Source: an uncultured Pelagibacteraceae bacterium
Lineage (GTDB): Bacteria > Pseudomonadota > Alphaproteobacteria > Pelagibacterales > Pelagibacteraceae
NCBI GenBank assembly: GCA_902521615.1
Contig: CABYSJ010000007.1
Location: 1 to 64,000, forward strand
DNA: 64,000 nucleotides
Reading direction: 5' to 3'
Part shown: piece after piece, positions 1 to 8,691 of the stretch
Numbering within the stretch: the stretch's first letter is position 1
Layout: every line of letters starts with the position of its first letter
The notes under the pieces: generated by a model
Databases searched by the model: none
Seen by the model: only the letters and a program-made list of their open reading frames with translations
What the model was told of the DNA's origin: nothing
Program-made: the position numbers and the translations under genes

Positions 1-301
1 ATCCATTGTATCTATTCATAAAAGTTCTTTTTGGATGATCTTTTGGTAATGAAAGATCATCCTTTGCATACAAGTAAGCATTTATACTCTCTTTAGACAT
101 ATATACTTCGTCTAATTGTTTTTCTAACTCAGAATTCATTACCGAAAGTGATTTAGGTAAAATAAAATTTGGAATTGTTGAACAACTATATTGATCCAAT
201 TCTTCTTTGCATTTTTTAATTAGATTTTTAATTATTGGTGAATTTAAATCGTGTATTGGATATTTTTCTAAATCTACAATAGTCTTAAGTCTATCCTTCA
301 T
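1..301 (-). CDS. N-terminal 100 residues of a possible HalD/BesD-like 2OG-Fe(II) oxygenase (runs off window)
   Basis: The ATG at 299-301 opens a minus-strand frame with no stop up to base 1, so the C-terminal part lies outside the window. The visible 100 residues have a pattern that I recall from HalD/BesD-type non-haem iron halogenases and related ArpA-like proteins: KYPIHDLNS near the start, then SCSTIPNFILP, a conserved N-A-Y-L, and SLPKDHPKR before a T-F-M-N-R-Y stretch. The iron-binding His motifs would lie downstream and cannot be seen, so both the family and its activity (hydroxylation versus halogenation) are tentative. The gene starts 6 bases after the stop of the nucleotidyltransferase gene and is the last visible member of the operon that begins at 8691. 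Confidence 0.45.
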   Translation of the reverse strand, partial: MKDRLKTIVDLEKYPIHDLNSPIIKNLIKKCKEELDQYSCSTIPNFILPKSLSVMNSELEKQLDEVYMSKESINAYLYAKDDLSLPKDHPKRTFMNRYNG

Positions 302-307
302 TTAAGT

Positions 308-682
308 TTATTTTAACTTTCCCTCTTCTCTCATTTTTGCTCTTATCTTGGTTGCTGATATTTTTTGAGTTTCTTCGTCCAAAACTATTTCCTCAATCTT
401 ATATCCAACACCTCTACCATAACAAATATTTGTAATATTAGGGACTAACATTATTTTAAATTGTCCTTCAAATTCAGGATTTAACCTTTCTTCAATGTTC
501 TTTTTCACTGTTTCAAAATCAAAAGGATTATCTTCAACTCCTTGAACATCTCTAACTTGAATTAAAACCTGTCCTGTTTTTTTTAAAATTTCTTTAAATA
601 AAGTATAATGTCCATCGTGAAAAGGTTGCCACCTTCCTAGCATTTGTGCTGTCGGGTTTTTGTTATCCCATTGATATGTCAT
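308..682 (-). CDS. Small nucleotidyltransferase (NMNAT/cytidylyltransferase superfamily)
   Basis: This 124-residue protein carries the GRWQPFHDGH nucleotide-binding motif (the HxGH class) near residue 16 and a C-terminal ISATKIR motif. Both are hallmarks of the superfamily that includes NMN adenylyltransferase and glycerol-/choline-phosphate cytidylyltransferases. It should transfer a nucleotide from ATP or CTP to a small phosphorylated acceptor; the acceptor cannot be told. The start at 682 is chosen because it forms an ATGA overlap with the upstream kinase stop and has an AGAGGAG ribosome-binding site. An in-frame start at 715 would lie inside the kinase gene. Pairing with an APS-kinase-like gene suggests a two-step activation, which is inference. 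Confidence 0.8.
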   Translation of the reverse strand: MTYQWDNKNPTAQMLGRWQPFHDGHYTLFKEILKKTGQVLIQVRDVQGVEDNPFDFETVKKNIEERLNPEFEGQFKIMLVPNITNICYGRGVGYKIEEIVLDEETQKISATKIRAKMREEGKLK

Positions 683-1089
683 TTTTTTATCTCCTCTATT
701 ATTTTTGGTGCCCAATATTTTGCATCCTGAGTTGTCACATGAAAATCAAAATTTTTAGGATTAACAAACATTTGATTAGTGTCTTCAAATCTTCCTTCTT
801 TGATTGTATCGACCCACACTCTAAAATCTGACGGAAACAAGCTTCTTGCTTTAGGTGTTGGTGCAATGAAATCAGCAATAACATAATGACCTTCTGCTTT
901 TATCTTTAAAGCTGCTTCAGCCATTCTTTTTGCTTGTCTTACCCTTCCTTCCTCTGAAAAATCCCAATCATTTGCAGCTTTTCTTACTTCGTCTGCATTT
1001 AGTCTTTTTGCATTTAAGAGTGGTGACATTTCATTTGCTAGAGTTGTTTTACCAGCTCCAGGCAAACCCATTACTAAAATAATTTTCAT
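679..1089 (-). CDS. Short APS-kinase-like P-loop kinase
   Basis: The 136-residue protein has a Walker A loop GLPGAGKTT at residues 8-16, an N-A-D-E-V-R segment where APS kinases have DGDNVR, a following FSEEGR, and FIAPTPKAR matching the FISPxRxxR segment of adenylylsulfate kinase. It is far shorter than a typical CysC (about 200 residues) and lacks most of the C-terminal substrate lid. It may therefore phosphorylate APS or another small acceptor. Its start overlaps the dddP stop (TAATG), and its stop overlaps the start of the nucleotidyltransferase (ATGA), so translation of the three is probably coupled. No sulfate-assimilation genes lie nearby. Confidence 0.72.
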   Translation of the reverse strand: MKIILVMGLPGAGKTTLANEMSPLLNAKRLNADEVRKAANDWDFSEEGRVRQAKRMAEAALKIKAEGHYVIADFIAPTPKARSLFPSDFRVWVDTIKEGRFEDTNQMFVNPKNFDFHVTTQDAKYWAPKIIEEIKK

Positions 1090-2324
1090 TAAATATCTTC
1101 TAACGGATGATAGGACATTAATTCAAGTCCATTTTCACCTACAAGATACTGTTGTTCAAGTTTTACACCTTCTTTACCACCAACTTTACCAATATAACTC
1201 TCAAGTGTAATTGTCATGTTCTTCTCAAAAGTTCCACCTTCTTCTCCACCATCAGTTGGATATCTTATTTGAGGCCACTCATCACACAACCCAATTCCAT
1301 GAACCATACATGAATACCTATTTCCATAATACTCATCAGGCAAAACCCAAGATTTTTTTATAAATTCTTTAAAACTCATTCCTGGTTTTATTAATCTAAA
1401 ATTATGATCAATTTGATTTCTGGCCATTGAATATAGTTTTTTTTGCTCATCATTAAATTTATGTCCAACTACAAAGGCTCTTGATATGTCAGCACAGTAT
1501 CCATAGGGACCAACCATATCTGTATCAAAAGCAACAATTTCTCCTTGTTGCATAACTTTATTACTACTCTCTTGCATCCATGGATTTGTTCTTTCACCAG
1601 ACGATAAAATCCTACACTCAATCCACTCACCTCCATTTTCAATATTCGTTTTATGTAAAATTGACCACAATTCATCTTCAGTCATTCCTGGCTTAAGATC
1701 TGATCTCATTTTTGATACACCTTTTTCTGCAACTTCTATTGCTGCTTTCATACAAGTCAATTCATCAGGTGATTTTATTACTCTTGCCTGTTCTAAAATC
1801 AATTTTGCATCTACAACTTCAATTCCTTCTTTATTTAAAGCTGTAACCGCAGGACCATTTAAAACATCGATTGCAATTTTTTTAGTTTTAAAATAATTTT
1901 TTGATAAATCTTTAACTTCATTTATCCATTTTAATAATTGATTGTCTGCTTGATCTCCATTGCTAAAATAATCCCATGTAATTGCTGGTCTTATTTCATC
2001 AATTAGATTTAAATGCTTCGATAATATTTCACAATTAAAATACTCATAAAGAATAGTTGGTCCATTGACCGGTACAAAACAATATCTTGTTAAATTATGC
2101 ATATTATAGACACTCATGTTCACAGTATCTAAAGCATAACGAACATTCACTGGATCAAATAGAATACAAGCTTCTAAATTGTTTTTTACTAATTCTTTTC
2201 TAACCCTGTCTAAACGATATGATCTTAATTTATCAAAATCAATCTCGTCTTCTCTTAATCTTTTTTTAGTAATAAAATTTTGTCTTGGTTTTATCTCGGG
2301 AGCTATTTTTCTACTAAATCTCAT
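1089..2324 (-). CDS. dddP: DddP-type DMSP lyase (M24 metallopeptidase fold)
   Basis: The protein has 411 residues with a creatinase-like N-domain and a pita-bread M24 C-domain. It matches remembered roseobacter DddP sequence closely, including GGEWIE at 231-236, SGERTNPW at 242-249 and HGIGLCDEWP at 342-351. All six metal ligands described for DddP have counterparts with nearly the same spacing: D267, D269, D279, H342, E375 and E390. The catalytic Tyr/Asp pair also has counterparts, Y337 and D348. DddP cleaves DMSP to DMS and acrylate. The gene sits in an operon with betaine-demethylating enzymes and overlaps the methyltransferase gene by 4 bases (ATGA). A role as another M24 C-N or C-S hydrolase cannot be excluded, but the residue match argues for DddP. 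Confidence 0.8.
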   Translation of the reverse strand: MRFSRKIAPEIKPRQNFITKKRLREDEIDFDKLRSYRLDRVRKELVKNNLEACILFDPVNVRYALDTVNMSVYNMHNLTRYCFVPVNGPTILYEYFNCEILSKHLNLIDEIRPAITWDYFSNGDQADNQLLKWINEVKDLSKNYFKTKKIAIDVLNGPAVTALNKEGIEVVDAKLILEQARVIKSPDELTCMKAAIEVAEKGVSKMRSDLKPGMTEDELWSILHKTNIENGGEWIECRILSSGERTNPWMQESSNKVMQQGEIVAFDTDMVGPYGYCADISRAFVVGHKFNDEQKKLYSMARNQIDHNFRLIKPGMSFKEFIKKSWVLPDEYYGNRYSCMVHGIGLCDEWPQIRYPTDGGEEGGTFEKNMTITLESYIGKVGGKEGVKLEQQYLVGENGLELMSYHPLEDI

Positions 2325-2947
2325 AATACCCTATATAATCCTAACCATGCGTTGACATCTTTGCTTGCAATATAGTCGGATTTAAAAAATTCTACTTCTT
2401 CCCATTTCTTATTATCTTTTAGTATATCAATTTTTTTATCAAAACCATACTCTTCATGAATTCCTTCATTAATCGTGAAGCAAATTAAACCACCTAGTTT
2501 TGTTATTCTTATAAATTCATCTAATGCATTTGGTTTTACATGCCCAAAAGTAAATGTTCCTACACACATAACTCCACCATAAAAGTTGTCCTCAACCTCT
2601 ATTGGTTTATTTAAATCAACCTTTACTAATTTTTGATAAAGGTCTTTTGGTACAGTATCTAATAAAGTTTGAGATAAATCGGCTCCATGAAAATTTTCGA
2701 ACCCATATTTTTTTAATTCAACACCAACTAGACCTGTTCCACAGCCTGCATCAAAGATTAGTGTGTCTTTATTATCTTCGTGCTTATTGAAAGTTGCTAC
2801 GGTTTCCTTTGGGCCTGTATAGTTCCAATCAACCATATCTTTATTATACTTATCTTTTTCTCCCCACTCATCGTAGTACCTCATAACTTCATCAGTAGTT
2901 TTAAGTTTATAAATTGGAATTTTGTTTCCTACATCTTTTTGTGCCAT
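2321..2947 (-). CDS. Class I SAM-dependent methyltransferase
   Basis: The protein has 208 residues. Motif I is clear (LIFDAGCGTGLVGVEL, about residues 62-77), followed by a GADLS acidic-loop segment and a motif near VMCVGTFTFGHV typical of the post-II region in small-molecule methyltransferases of the WBSCR27-like type. The substrate is unknown. The start forms TAATG with the stop of the dimethylglycine dehydrogenase gene, and its own stop overlaps the dddP start. This placement between a DMG dehydrogenase and a DMSP lyase suggests action on an osmolyte or sulfur intermediate, which is inference only. Confidence 0.78.
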   Translation of the reverse strand: MAQKDVGNKIPIYKLKTTDEVMRYYDEWGEKDKYNKDMVDWNYTGPKETVATFNKHEDNKDTLIFDAGCGTGLVGVELKKYGFENFHGADLSQTLLDTVPKDLYQKLVKVDLNKPIEVEDNFYGGVMCVGTFTFGHVKPNALDEFIRITKLGGLICFTINEGIHEEYGFDKKIDILKDNKKWEEVEFFKSDYIASKDVNAWLGLYRVL

Positions 2948-5352
2948 TAGCTTCTCATTTTTTGACCACTTGGATCATAAAGTGGTTCTTTAATAATTGA
3001 GCAATTAAATAAATCTCCATTTATCTCTACTTGAATTTTATTTTCAGAATTAATGTTTTTTTGATCAACAAAAGTAAACGCCACACTTTTATTTACAAAA
3101 TGAGCAAAACCACCTGAAGTAACGTAACCTATACTTTGATCTCCATTCATAACAGCTTCATTATTTGTTACATCAATATCATTTGTTTCAACAATTAATG
3201 GTATGAGTTTATTTGAAGAATTTTCCTTTTGTGCACTTTCTTTACCAATAAACTCTTTATCCCAATTAATAAAAGCATCTAAACCTGTCTCTTTTGCTGT
3301 AAAATCTGGTCTATAATCTAATGTCCAAGCTCCCCAATTTTTCTCTAACCTCATTGACATTAATGCTCTTCCGCCAAAGGGTTTGATATTAAATTCTTTT
3401 CCAGCTTCCATTAATTCTTCGTAAAGTTTTAATTGATAGTGAGGTGCTACATAAATTTCATATCCGAGTTCGCCAGTAAATGAAATTCTATTTATTATTG
3501 CTGGAACTCCTCCAACAAACATCCTTCTAGAATCTCTAAATTTAAATTTTTCATTTGAAACATCATCTCTTACTATTTTTTCTAAAACCTTTCTTGAATT
3601 AGGTCCTGCAATTGATAATCCATGGAATTCATCAGATCTATTTTTATAATTTAAATTAAATTTATCTAAGTGACTTTCAAACCAACGTCTATGCATTTCT
3701 TGAGCAGCGCCAGAGCCAAATACCATAAATTCATTTTCATCTAAACATGTCACAGTTAGATCACCACATAATTTTCCTCTGTATGATAACATTGGTGATA
3801 AAGATATTCTTCCAGGTTTTGGGAGTCTTCCAGCCATTATATGATCTAAAAATTTTCTAGCATCTGGTCCTTTGAACTCATGCTTTGAAAAATTTGCAAC
3901 TTCGATTAAACCAACATTTTCTCTTACATTAATAACTTCTTTTGATACATAATCATGAGATCTTGATCTTTTTATTGTTGGTTCCTCATGAGCATCTTCT
4001 TTATTATTTGCAAACCACAAAACATTTTCCAATCCAAAGCTATCTCCCATAACAGCACCTTGATTTACAAAACGATCATACAACGCAGTAGTTTTTTGTT
4101 TTCTTCCTTTTGGTAAAGTTTCATTAGGAAATGTCATAATAAATCTTCGTTCATAGTTTTCTGAAGATTTTATTGTTCCATATTGAGGGGATGCATAATC
4201 TCCAAATCTTGCAACATCCATTGCCCAAACATCTATTGATGGTTCACCATCAATAATCCATTCAGCTATACATTTTCCAACACCTCCTCCTTGACAAAAA
4301 CCAGCCATTACACCAACTGCAACCCAATAATTTTTCATACCTGGTACTGGACCAATAAGAGGACTTCCATCTGGACCAAAGGTAAAAGGACCGTTTACTA
4401 TATTTTTTATTCCTGCACGCTCTAATGCTGGCATTCTCTCAAATCCAATTGCCAATCTATCTTCAATATTATCTAACTTTGGCTCCAATAATTCATGACC
4501 GAAATTCATTGGTGTACCTTCAACTTTCCAAGGTGTTGATTTAGGTTCATATGTTCCAAGCAACATCCCTTTTCCTTCTTGTCTAAAGTAAATATTTCCC
4601 TCAAAATCAGTTCCTATTGGTAATCTTTGATCACCCATTGCTTCAATTTCAGGGATGGATTCAGTGATTAGATAATGGTGCTCCATTGGTTGTACAGGAA
4701 GATTTAATCCAGCTAATTGTCCAACTTCTCTTGCCCAAAGTCCTCCTGCATTTATTACTATTTCAGCATTTATATTTCCTTTTTCCGTAAACACATCCCA
4801 AGTTCCATCTTCTTTTTGTTTCGTATCTTTTACGACAGTGTGAGTGTAATATTTTCCACCATGAACTTTTGCAGCTTTTGCAAAAGCGTAAGTAACTCCT
4901 GAAGGGTCAACTTCACCATCGATAGGATCCCATAAGGCTAACAAATATCTAGATGGATCAATTAGAGGATTTTTCTTTTTAACTTCCTCTAGAGAAATAA
5001 ATTCTTGGTCAAGTCCCATGTATCTTGCTTTTGATCTTTCTCTCTTTAAATAATCAGCCCACACTTCATTTGAAGCTAAATAAAAACCTCCACTAGGTTT
5101 AAAGCCTACAGAATGACCTGACTCTTTTTCAATCTCTTTATATAATCCTATTGTGTAAGCCATCATCCGAGAAATATTTGGATCAGATGAAATCACGTGA
5201 ACATTTCCCGCTGCGTGCCAAGACGATCCTGAGGTAAGTTCGTTTCTCTCAAGTAAAATGCAATCCTTTAATCCAAATTTAGATAAATGGTAAAGAATAG
5301 AACAACCAACCACACCACCACCTATGATTACAACTTTAGCATTTTTCTCCAT
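2947..5352 (-). CDS. Dimethylglycine dehydrogenase-type FAD/THF enzyme
   Basis: This 801-residue protein combines an N-terminal DAO-type FAD domain (VVIIGGGVVGCSIL at 7-20) with a C-terminal aminomethyltransferase (GcvT) domain from about residue 420 onward. The segment TSGSSWHAAG at 40-49 matches the dimethylglycine/sarcosine dehydrogenase motif whose His (H46 here) carries covalent FAD. Such enzymes oxidise N,N-dimethylglycine to sarcosine and pass the methyl carbon to THF as 5,10-methylene-THF. The gene lies downstream of betaine-homocysteine methyltransferase, which makes dimethylglycine, so the two would act in series. Sarcosine dehydrogenase is the main alternative. Confidence 0.85.
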   Translation of the reverse strand: MEKNAKVVIIGGGVVGCSILYHLSKFGLKDCILLERNELTSGSSWHAAGNVHVISSDPNISRMMAYTIGLYKEIEKESGHSVGFKPSGGFYLASNEVWADYLKRERSKARYMGLDQEFISLEEVKKKNPLIDPSRYLLALWDPIDGEVDPSGVTYAFAKAAKVHGGKYYTHTVVKDTKQKEDGTWDVFTEKGNINAEIVINAGGLWAREVGQLAGLNLPVQPMEHHYLITESIPEIEAMGDQRLPIGTDFEGNIYFRQEGKGMLLGTYEPKSTPWKVEGTPMNFGHELLEPKLDNIEDRLAIGFERMPALERAGIKNIVNGPFTFGPDGSPLIGPVPGMKNYWVAVGVMAGFCQGGGVGKCIAEWIIDGEPSIDVWAMDVARFGDYASPQYGTIKSSENYERRFIMTFPNETLPKGRKQKTTALYDRFVNQGAVMGDSFGLENVLWFANNKEDAHEEPTIKRSRSHDYVSKEVINVRENVGLIEVANFSKHEFKGPDARKFLDHIMAGRLPKPGRISLSPMLSYRGKLCGDLTVTCLDENEFMVFGSGAAQEMHRRWFESHLDKFNLNYKNRSDEFHGLSIAGPNSRKVLEKIVRDDVSNEKFKFRDSRRMFVGGVPAIINRISFTGELGYEIYVAPHYQLKLYEELMEAGKEFNIKPFGGRALMSMRLEKNWGAWTLDYRPDFTAKETGLDAFINWDKEFIGKESAQKENSSNKLIPLIVETNDIDVTNNEAVMNGDQSIGYVTSGGFAHFVNKSVAFTFVDQKNINSENKIQVEINGDLFNCSIIKEPLYDPSGQKMRS

Positions 5353-5360
5353 AAAATTAT

Positions 5361-6443
5361 TTATAACCTTTCTTTTTCAAAATTTAAAATATTGTCTTCA
5401 AAATAAATATTTTTTAATTTGGATAATCTCTTTTGAAGAATATTTATATTTTTTTTACTAAATGAAACTTTTTTTTGCTCTATTTCAGAAACTTGTCCCA
5501 CATAGTTAATTGCATTCCAGACAGAAAAAATATTATTTAGTGAGAATTCCTTCAAATTGATAGATAAATTATTGAAGGTATATTTTAGTTTTTCTATTTT
5601 TATTTTAAATTTATCTTTTTCTATATTTTTTTTTATTTGAGATATTAATTTTTTAGGTTCTGAATTTTTATAAAAACCATTCCTTGGATAGTAATATTTG
5701 AGAAATGATCCTGTAAAATCCTTTCCTGATGAGTATATAAGGAACATTTTTCCCTTAAAATTTAACAAAGATAAAAGAGGTTTAATAACATTTTTTACAG
5801 TCTGAGTTAAAGGAGAACGAAGCTTAAAACATTGAGATGCAATAATAAAATCATATTTTTTTGGAATTTCACTTATATTTCTAGGTATAAAGTCTTTTAA
5901 TTTTTTTTTTTGATCTTTTCTGTAAATAGTCAAAAAAATTTTTGACTTGGGTTTAATTGAACCATTTTTTTTATTAAAAGATAATTTCCAATTTTTTCTA
6001 ATATAAGGACTTAAACTCATTAAGATCTTAGTAAAATCAATACCTTTTTTTCCAACTAATTCTAATTTTTCAAATTTTATATTGTCAGATGTAGAATTAT
6101 TTATATCTTTATAGCTACAATTTGTAATATTAAAAATTAAAGTTTTATGTTCAGCAAATCTATCCCCTAAAAAACTTAGAAGCACATTAATATCATCGAT
6201 ACTTATTTCTTTACCTACAACAAATATAGGTTTATTTGGCAAATATTTATGCAGACCTGACAAAAAAGTAGATATAATTGTTCCCTCACCAGTACCCGCG
6301 TCTAAAACGTTAAAAATTGGTGACCGAGTACTGATTTTTTCTATTTTTTTAAATAAATAAAAAGCAATTTTTGATTTTTCATTAGTTGAGTTTACAAATG
6401 ATAAATATTTGTCTCTAGAATCAAAAAAAGTTTTTCTCTTCAT
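5361..6443 (-). CDS. Methyltransferase-like protein of unknown substrate
   Basis: The 360-residue, Lys-rich protein has a motif-I-like segment (NVLDAGTGEGTIISTF, about residues 45-60), followed by a region consistent with a Rossmann methyltransferase fold. DFIIASQCF near residue 200 fits the motif IV position, and GKMFLIYSSG fits the following strand. Nothing else identifies its acceptor. It sits 8 bases after bhmT and 8 bases before the DMG dehydrogenase gene, so it is surely in the same transcript. The ribosome-binding site is weak. It may be a lineage-specific protein. Confidence 0.6.
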   Translation of the reverse strand: MKRKTFFDSRDKYLSFVNSTNEKSKIAFYLFKKIEKISTRSPIFNVLDAGTGEGTIISTFLSGLHKYLPNKPIFVVGKEISIDDINVLLSFLGDRFAEHKTLIFNITNCSYKDINNSTSDNIKFEKLELVGKKGIDFTKILMSLSPYIRKNWKLSFNKKNGSIKPKSKIFLTIYRKDQKKKLKDFIPRNISEIPKKYDFIIASQCFKLRSPLTQTVKNVIKPLLSLLNFKGKMFLIYSSGKDFTGSFLKYYYPRNGFYKNSEPKKLISQIKKNIEKDKFKIKIEKLKYTFNNLSINLKEFSLNNIFSVWNAINYVGQVSEIEQKKVSFSKKNINILQKRLSKLKNIYFEDNILNFEKERL

Positions 6444-6451
6444 ATTTATTA

Positions 6452-7492
6452 TTAGAGTTTGATCTCCTTATTTACTTTTTTAAGAGATTTATCTGTTCCA
6501 TGGTGAAAATGTTTGCTCATATCTGGCATATATTTCATTGAAATTGGTTTTTTACCAATTGCAACTGACATTTCTCTTACGTGATGAGCTTCAGCACCAC
6601 AACATATACCAATAAAATTTATTTTATTCTGAACACAATCTTTTGCAAATTCTGCCATTTCAAATCTATTACAAAACAAATTATCTAAAGCTACTGGGAA
6701 TGCATTTCCACCTGGAATACAGTCGCAACCATGATCAGTGATATTTAAGAAACCAGGTTCTTCCTCTGTTGTTCTATAAGGTACTGGAAGTCCTGCAACA
6801 TGACATGAAACTTTTTCTCTAACCTTTTTTAATAATTTCATTGTCATTTCAGGTCCTCTGTAACAATTCAATCCAACAACATCAGCGCCCAGATCCTCCA
6901 TCATCTTACATGCATCCTCAGTACTATGTCCTTCTCTAGTTTTATCCCCTCTAGGAATTGCAAAATTACAAACTGCAATAAGTCCTGCATCCTTAATTGC
7001 TTTTAATGCAATTTTCATTTCATCAGTCCAACTTATTGTTTCTGCTATTACAAAATCAACACCAGCCTCTTTTGCCCAAGCTACTTGTTCTTCATACATT
7101 TGTTGACATTGTTTGTGAGTATTAGGATCCCCTGGATCAAATACATTTGTATTAGCCACGTCTCCGCAAACCATAAGATCTAAATCTTTAAACTCAGCGG
7201 CAGCATCTTTTGCAATTTTAAGAGCACCTTTTTGCATTGGTTCTAACAAATGTTCTTTACCAATTATTCTGAGCTTTTCTCTATGACCGTAATAAGTAAA
7301 TGCTTGAACAACATCAGATCCCGCTCTAATAAATTCTCGATGTAACTGAGTTACTACCTCAGGATGTTCCATAACAACTTCTGGAACAAATGGACCTGCT
7401 GAAAGATAACCCCTTCTTTCCATTGCAAAAAGATAGCCTTCTGCACACATTATTGGACCTTCATTTAATCTTGTAATAAGATCTTTTTTCAT
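6452..7492 (-). CDS. bhmT: Betaine-homocysteine S-methyltransferase
   Basis: The enzyme moves a methyl from glycine betaine to homocysteine, giving dimethylglycine and methionine. The 346-residue protein is a homocysteine-methyltransferase barrel with the three zinc-binding cysteines: C210 in VGLNC and C297/C298 in IGICCG. The N-terminal EGYLFAMERRGYL region resembles BHMT rather than MetH or MmuM. The start has a GAGAGGG ribosome-binding site just after the Rieske stop. Its product feeds the DMG dehydrogenase encoded downstream. SAR11 cells have incomplete sulfur assimilation, so this is also a methionine-sparing reaction (general knowledge of the clade). No SAM riboswitch was recognised directly upstream, because the upstream gene is only 11 bases away. 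Confidence 0.9.
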   Translation of the reverse strand: MKKDLITRLNEGPIMCAEGYLFAMERRGYLSAGPFVPEVVMEHPEVVTQLHREFIRAGSDVVQAFTYYGHREKLRIIGKEHLLEPMQKGALKIAKDAAAEFKDLDLMVCGDVANTNVFDPGDPNTHKQCQQMYEEQVAWAKEAGVDFVIAETISWTDEMKIALKAIKDAGLIAVCNFAIPRGDKTREGHSTEDACKMMEDLGADVVGLNCYRGPEMTMKLLKKVREKVSCHVAGLPVPYRTTEEEPGFLNITDHGCDCIPGGNAFPVALDNLFCNRFEMAEFAKDCVQNKINFIGICCGAEAHHVREMSVAIGKKPISMKYMPDMSKHFHHGTDKSLKKVNKEIKL

Positions 7493-7503
7493 AATTTACC
7501 CTC

Positions 7504-8691
7504 TCATTTAGTTAAATTGGTTGCAACCCACTTATGAAACATCAAAGTAGGAGTATCCATTACAGGTGAAAAATTCCCACCATTGTAAGCTGGAGAATTT
7601 CGCCCGTTTTGCATTCCTTCTATTGCAGTTACATCTTCATTCATGACTTCTTGCCAAAATGCAAAATTTTTTTCTCTTATGTCTTTAAACTCATCACTAG
7701 AGGCACTTTCGTCTCCAACATAATATAATTCAAAATGTTCTTTAGTTTGATTGTTAGAAATTGGCTCTAACCAAAATGCATAGAAATGATCAATATGTAT
7801 TCCTAACATTACGTTTGGATATAATGATACATATTCAGATTTTTCATAAAGTTCAGTAGGCCAGTTAGGAAAGCATTTAAATTTAATGTTTCCATCAAAC
7901 TGTTGTGAATATTTATTACTTCCTTGTCCTGAAAAATTTAAATTCTCATCTTCAATATGATAGTGATCTGAAATATTTGAAACTTTATTTAGTTCTGGAT
8001 GTATCCACGGCAAATGATAACTTTCACAATAATTCTCAATTGCAAATTTCCAATTACTATTTACTGTCATATTAAAATATCCGTTATCAGTCGAATGTCT
8101 TATTAATTTTTGATCTTTTTTAGAAATAAACTTAGACCATCTATCCTCTAGAGGTTTAATAAAATCTTCAAATGGTTTTGCATTAGAATTAATATTAATA
8201 AAAATTAAATCCATCCAAATATTTGATTTAATTTCTTTTAAGTTACTCTTGTTTTTATCGAACCCTTCAACCTCATGTTTTCCTAGTCCTCCTATATGTG
8301 GAGTAACATTTAATTTTCCATTAAAATCATAGGACCAAGAATGATAAGGGCATCTTATTACATTTTTTAATTTACATTCCTGATCAACTAATTTGAAACC
8401 TCTATGACTACAAACATTATGAAAAACTTTTACTTCATTCTCTTTGTTTCTAACTATTAGTATTGGTATTCCTAAAAGATTAAAAGGTTTTGCATCGCCT
8501 GGATTTGGTACAGAGCTTGCAACCCCAATCATAGTCCAATTATTTTTAAATATTTTTTCTTTTTCAAACTCTAAATAATCATTATTCAAATAACATTCGT
8601 TAGGTAATCCATGAGCTTTCTCTATAGGATTTTTAACAACTTCTATTTTATTGGGATCTAAGATGTCTGATAATTTTTTATTTAAATTCAT
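7504..8691 (-). CDS. Rieske oxygenase alpha subunit, glycine betaine/choline monooxygenase type
   Basis: This 395-residue protein is a Rieske non-haem iron oxygenase. The 2Fe-2S ligands are C94 and H96 in CSH and C114 and H117 in CPYH. The mononuclear iron site is in ENYCESYHLPWIH, with E223 as the bridging acid and H226 and H231 as ligands. An ESYH core with N-W-K before it is typical of the choline monooxygenase/GbcA/BmoA branch, which hydroxylates a methyl of a quaternary amine and releases formaldehyde. No reductase partner is encoded in the window, so one must come from elsewhere. First gene of the operon, with an AGGAGG ribosome-binding site. Carnitine or stachydrine oxygenase is an alternative. 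Confidence 0.8.
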   Translation of the reverse strand: MNLNKKLSDILDPNKIEVVKNPIEKAHGLPNECYLNNDYLEFEKEKIFKNNWTMIGVASSVPNPGDAKPFNLLGIPILIVRNKENEVKVFHNVCSHRGFKLVDQECKLKNVIRCPYHSWSYDFNGKLNVTPHIGGLGKHEVEGFDKNKSNLKEIKSNIWMDLIFININSNAKPFEDFIKPLEDRWSKFISKKDQKLIRHSTDNGYFNMTVNSNWKFAIENYCESYHLPWIHPELNKVSNISDHYHIEDENLNFSGQGSNKYSQQFDGNIKFKCFPNWPTELYEKSEYVSLYPNVMLGIHIDHFYAFWLEPISNNQTKEHFELYYVGDESASSDEFKDIREKNFAFWQEVMNEDVTAIEGMQNGRNSPAYNGGNFSPVMDTPTLMFHKWVATNLTK

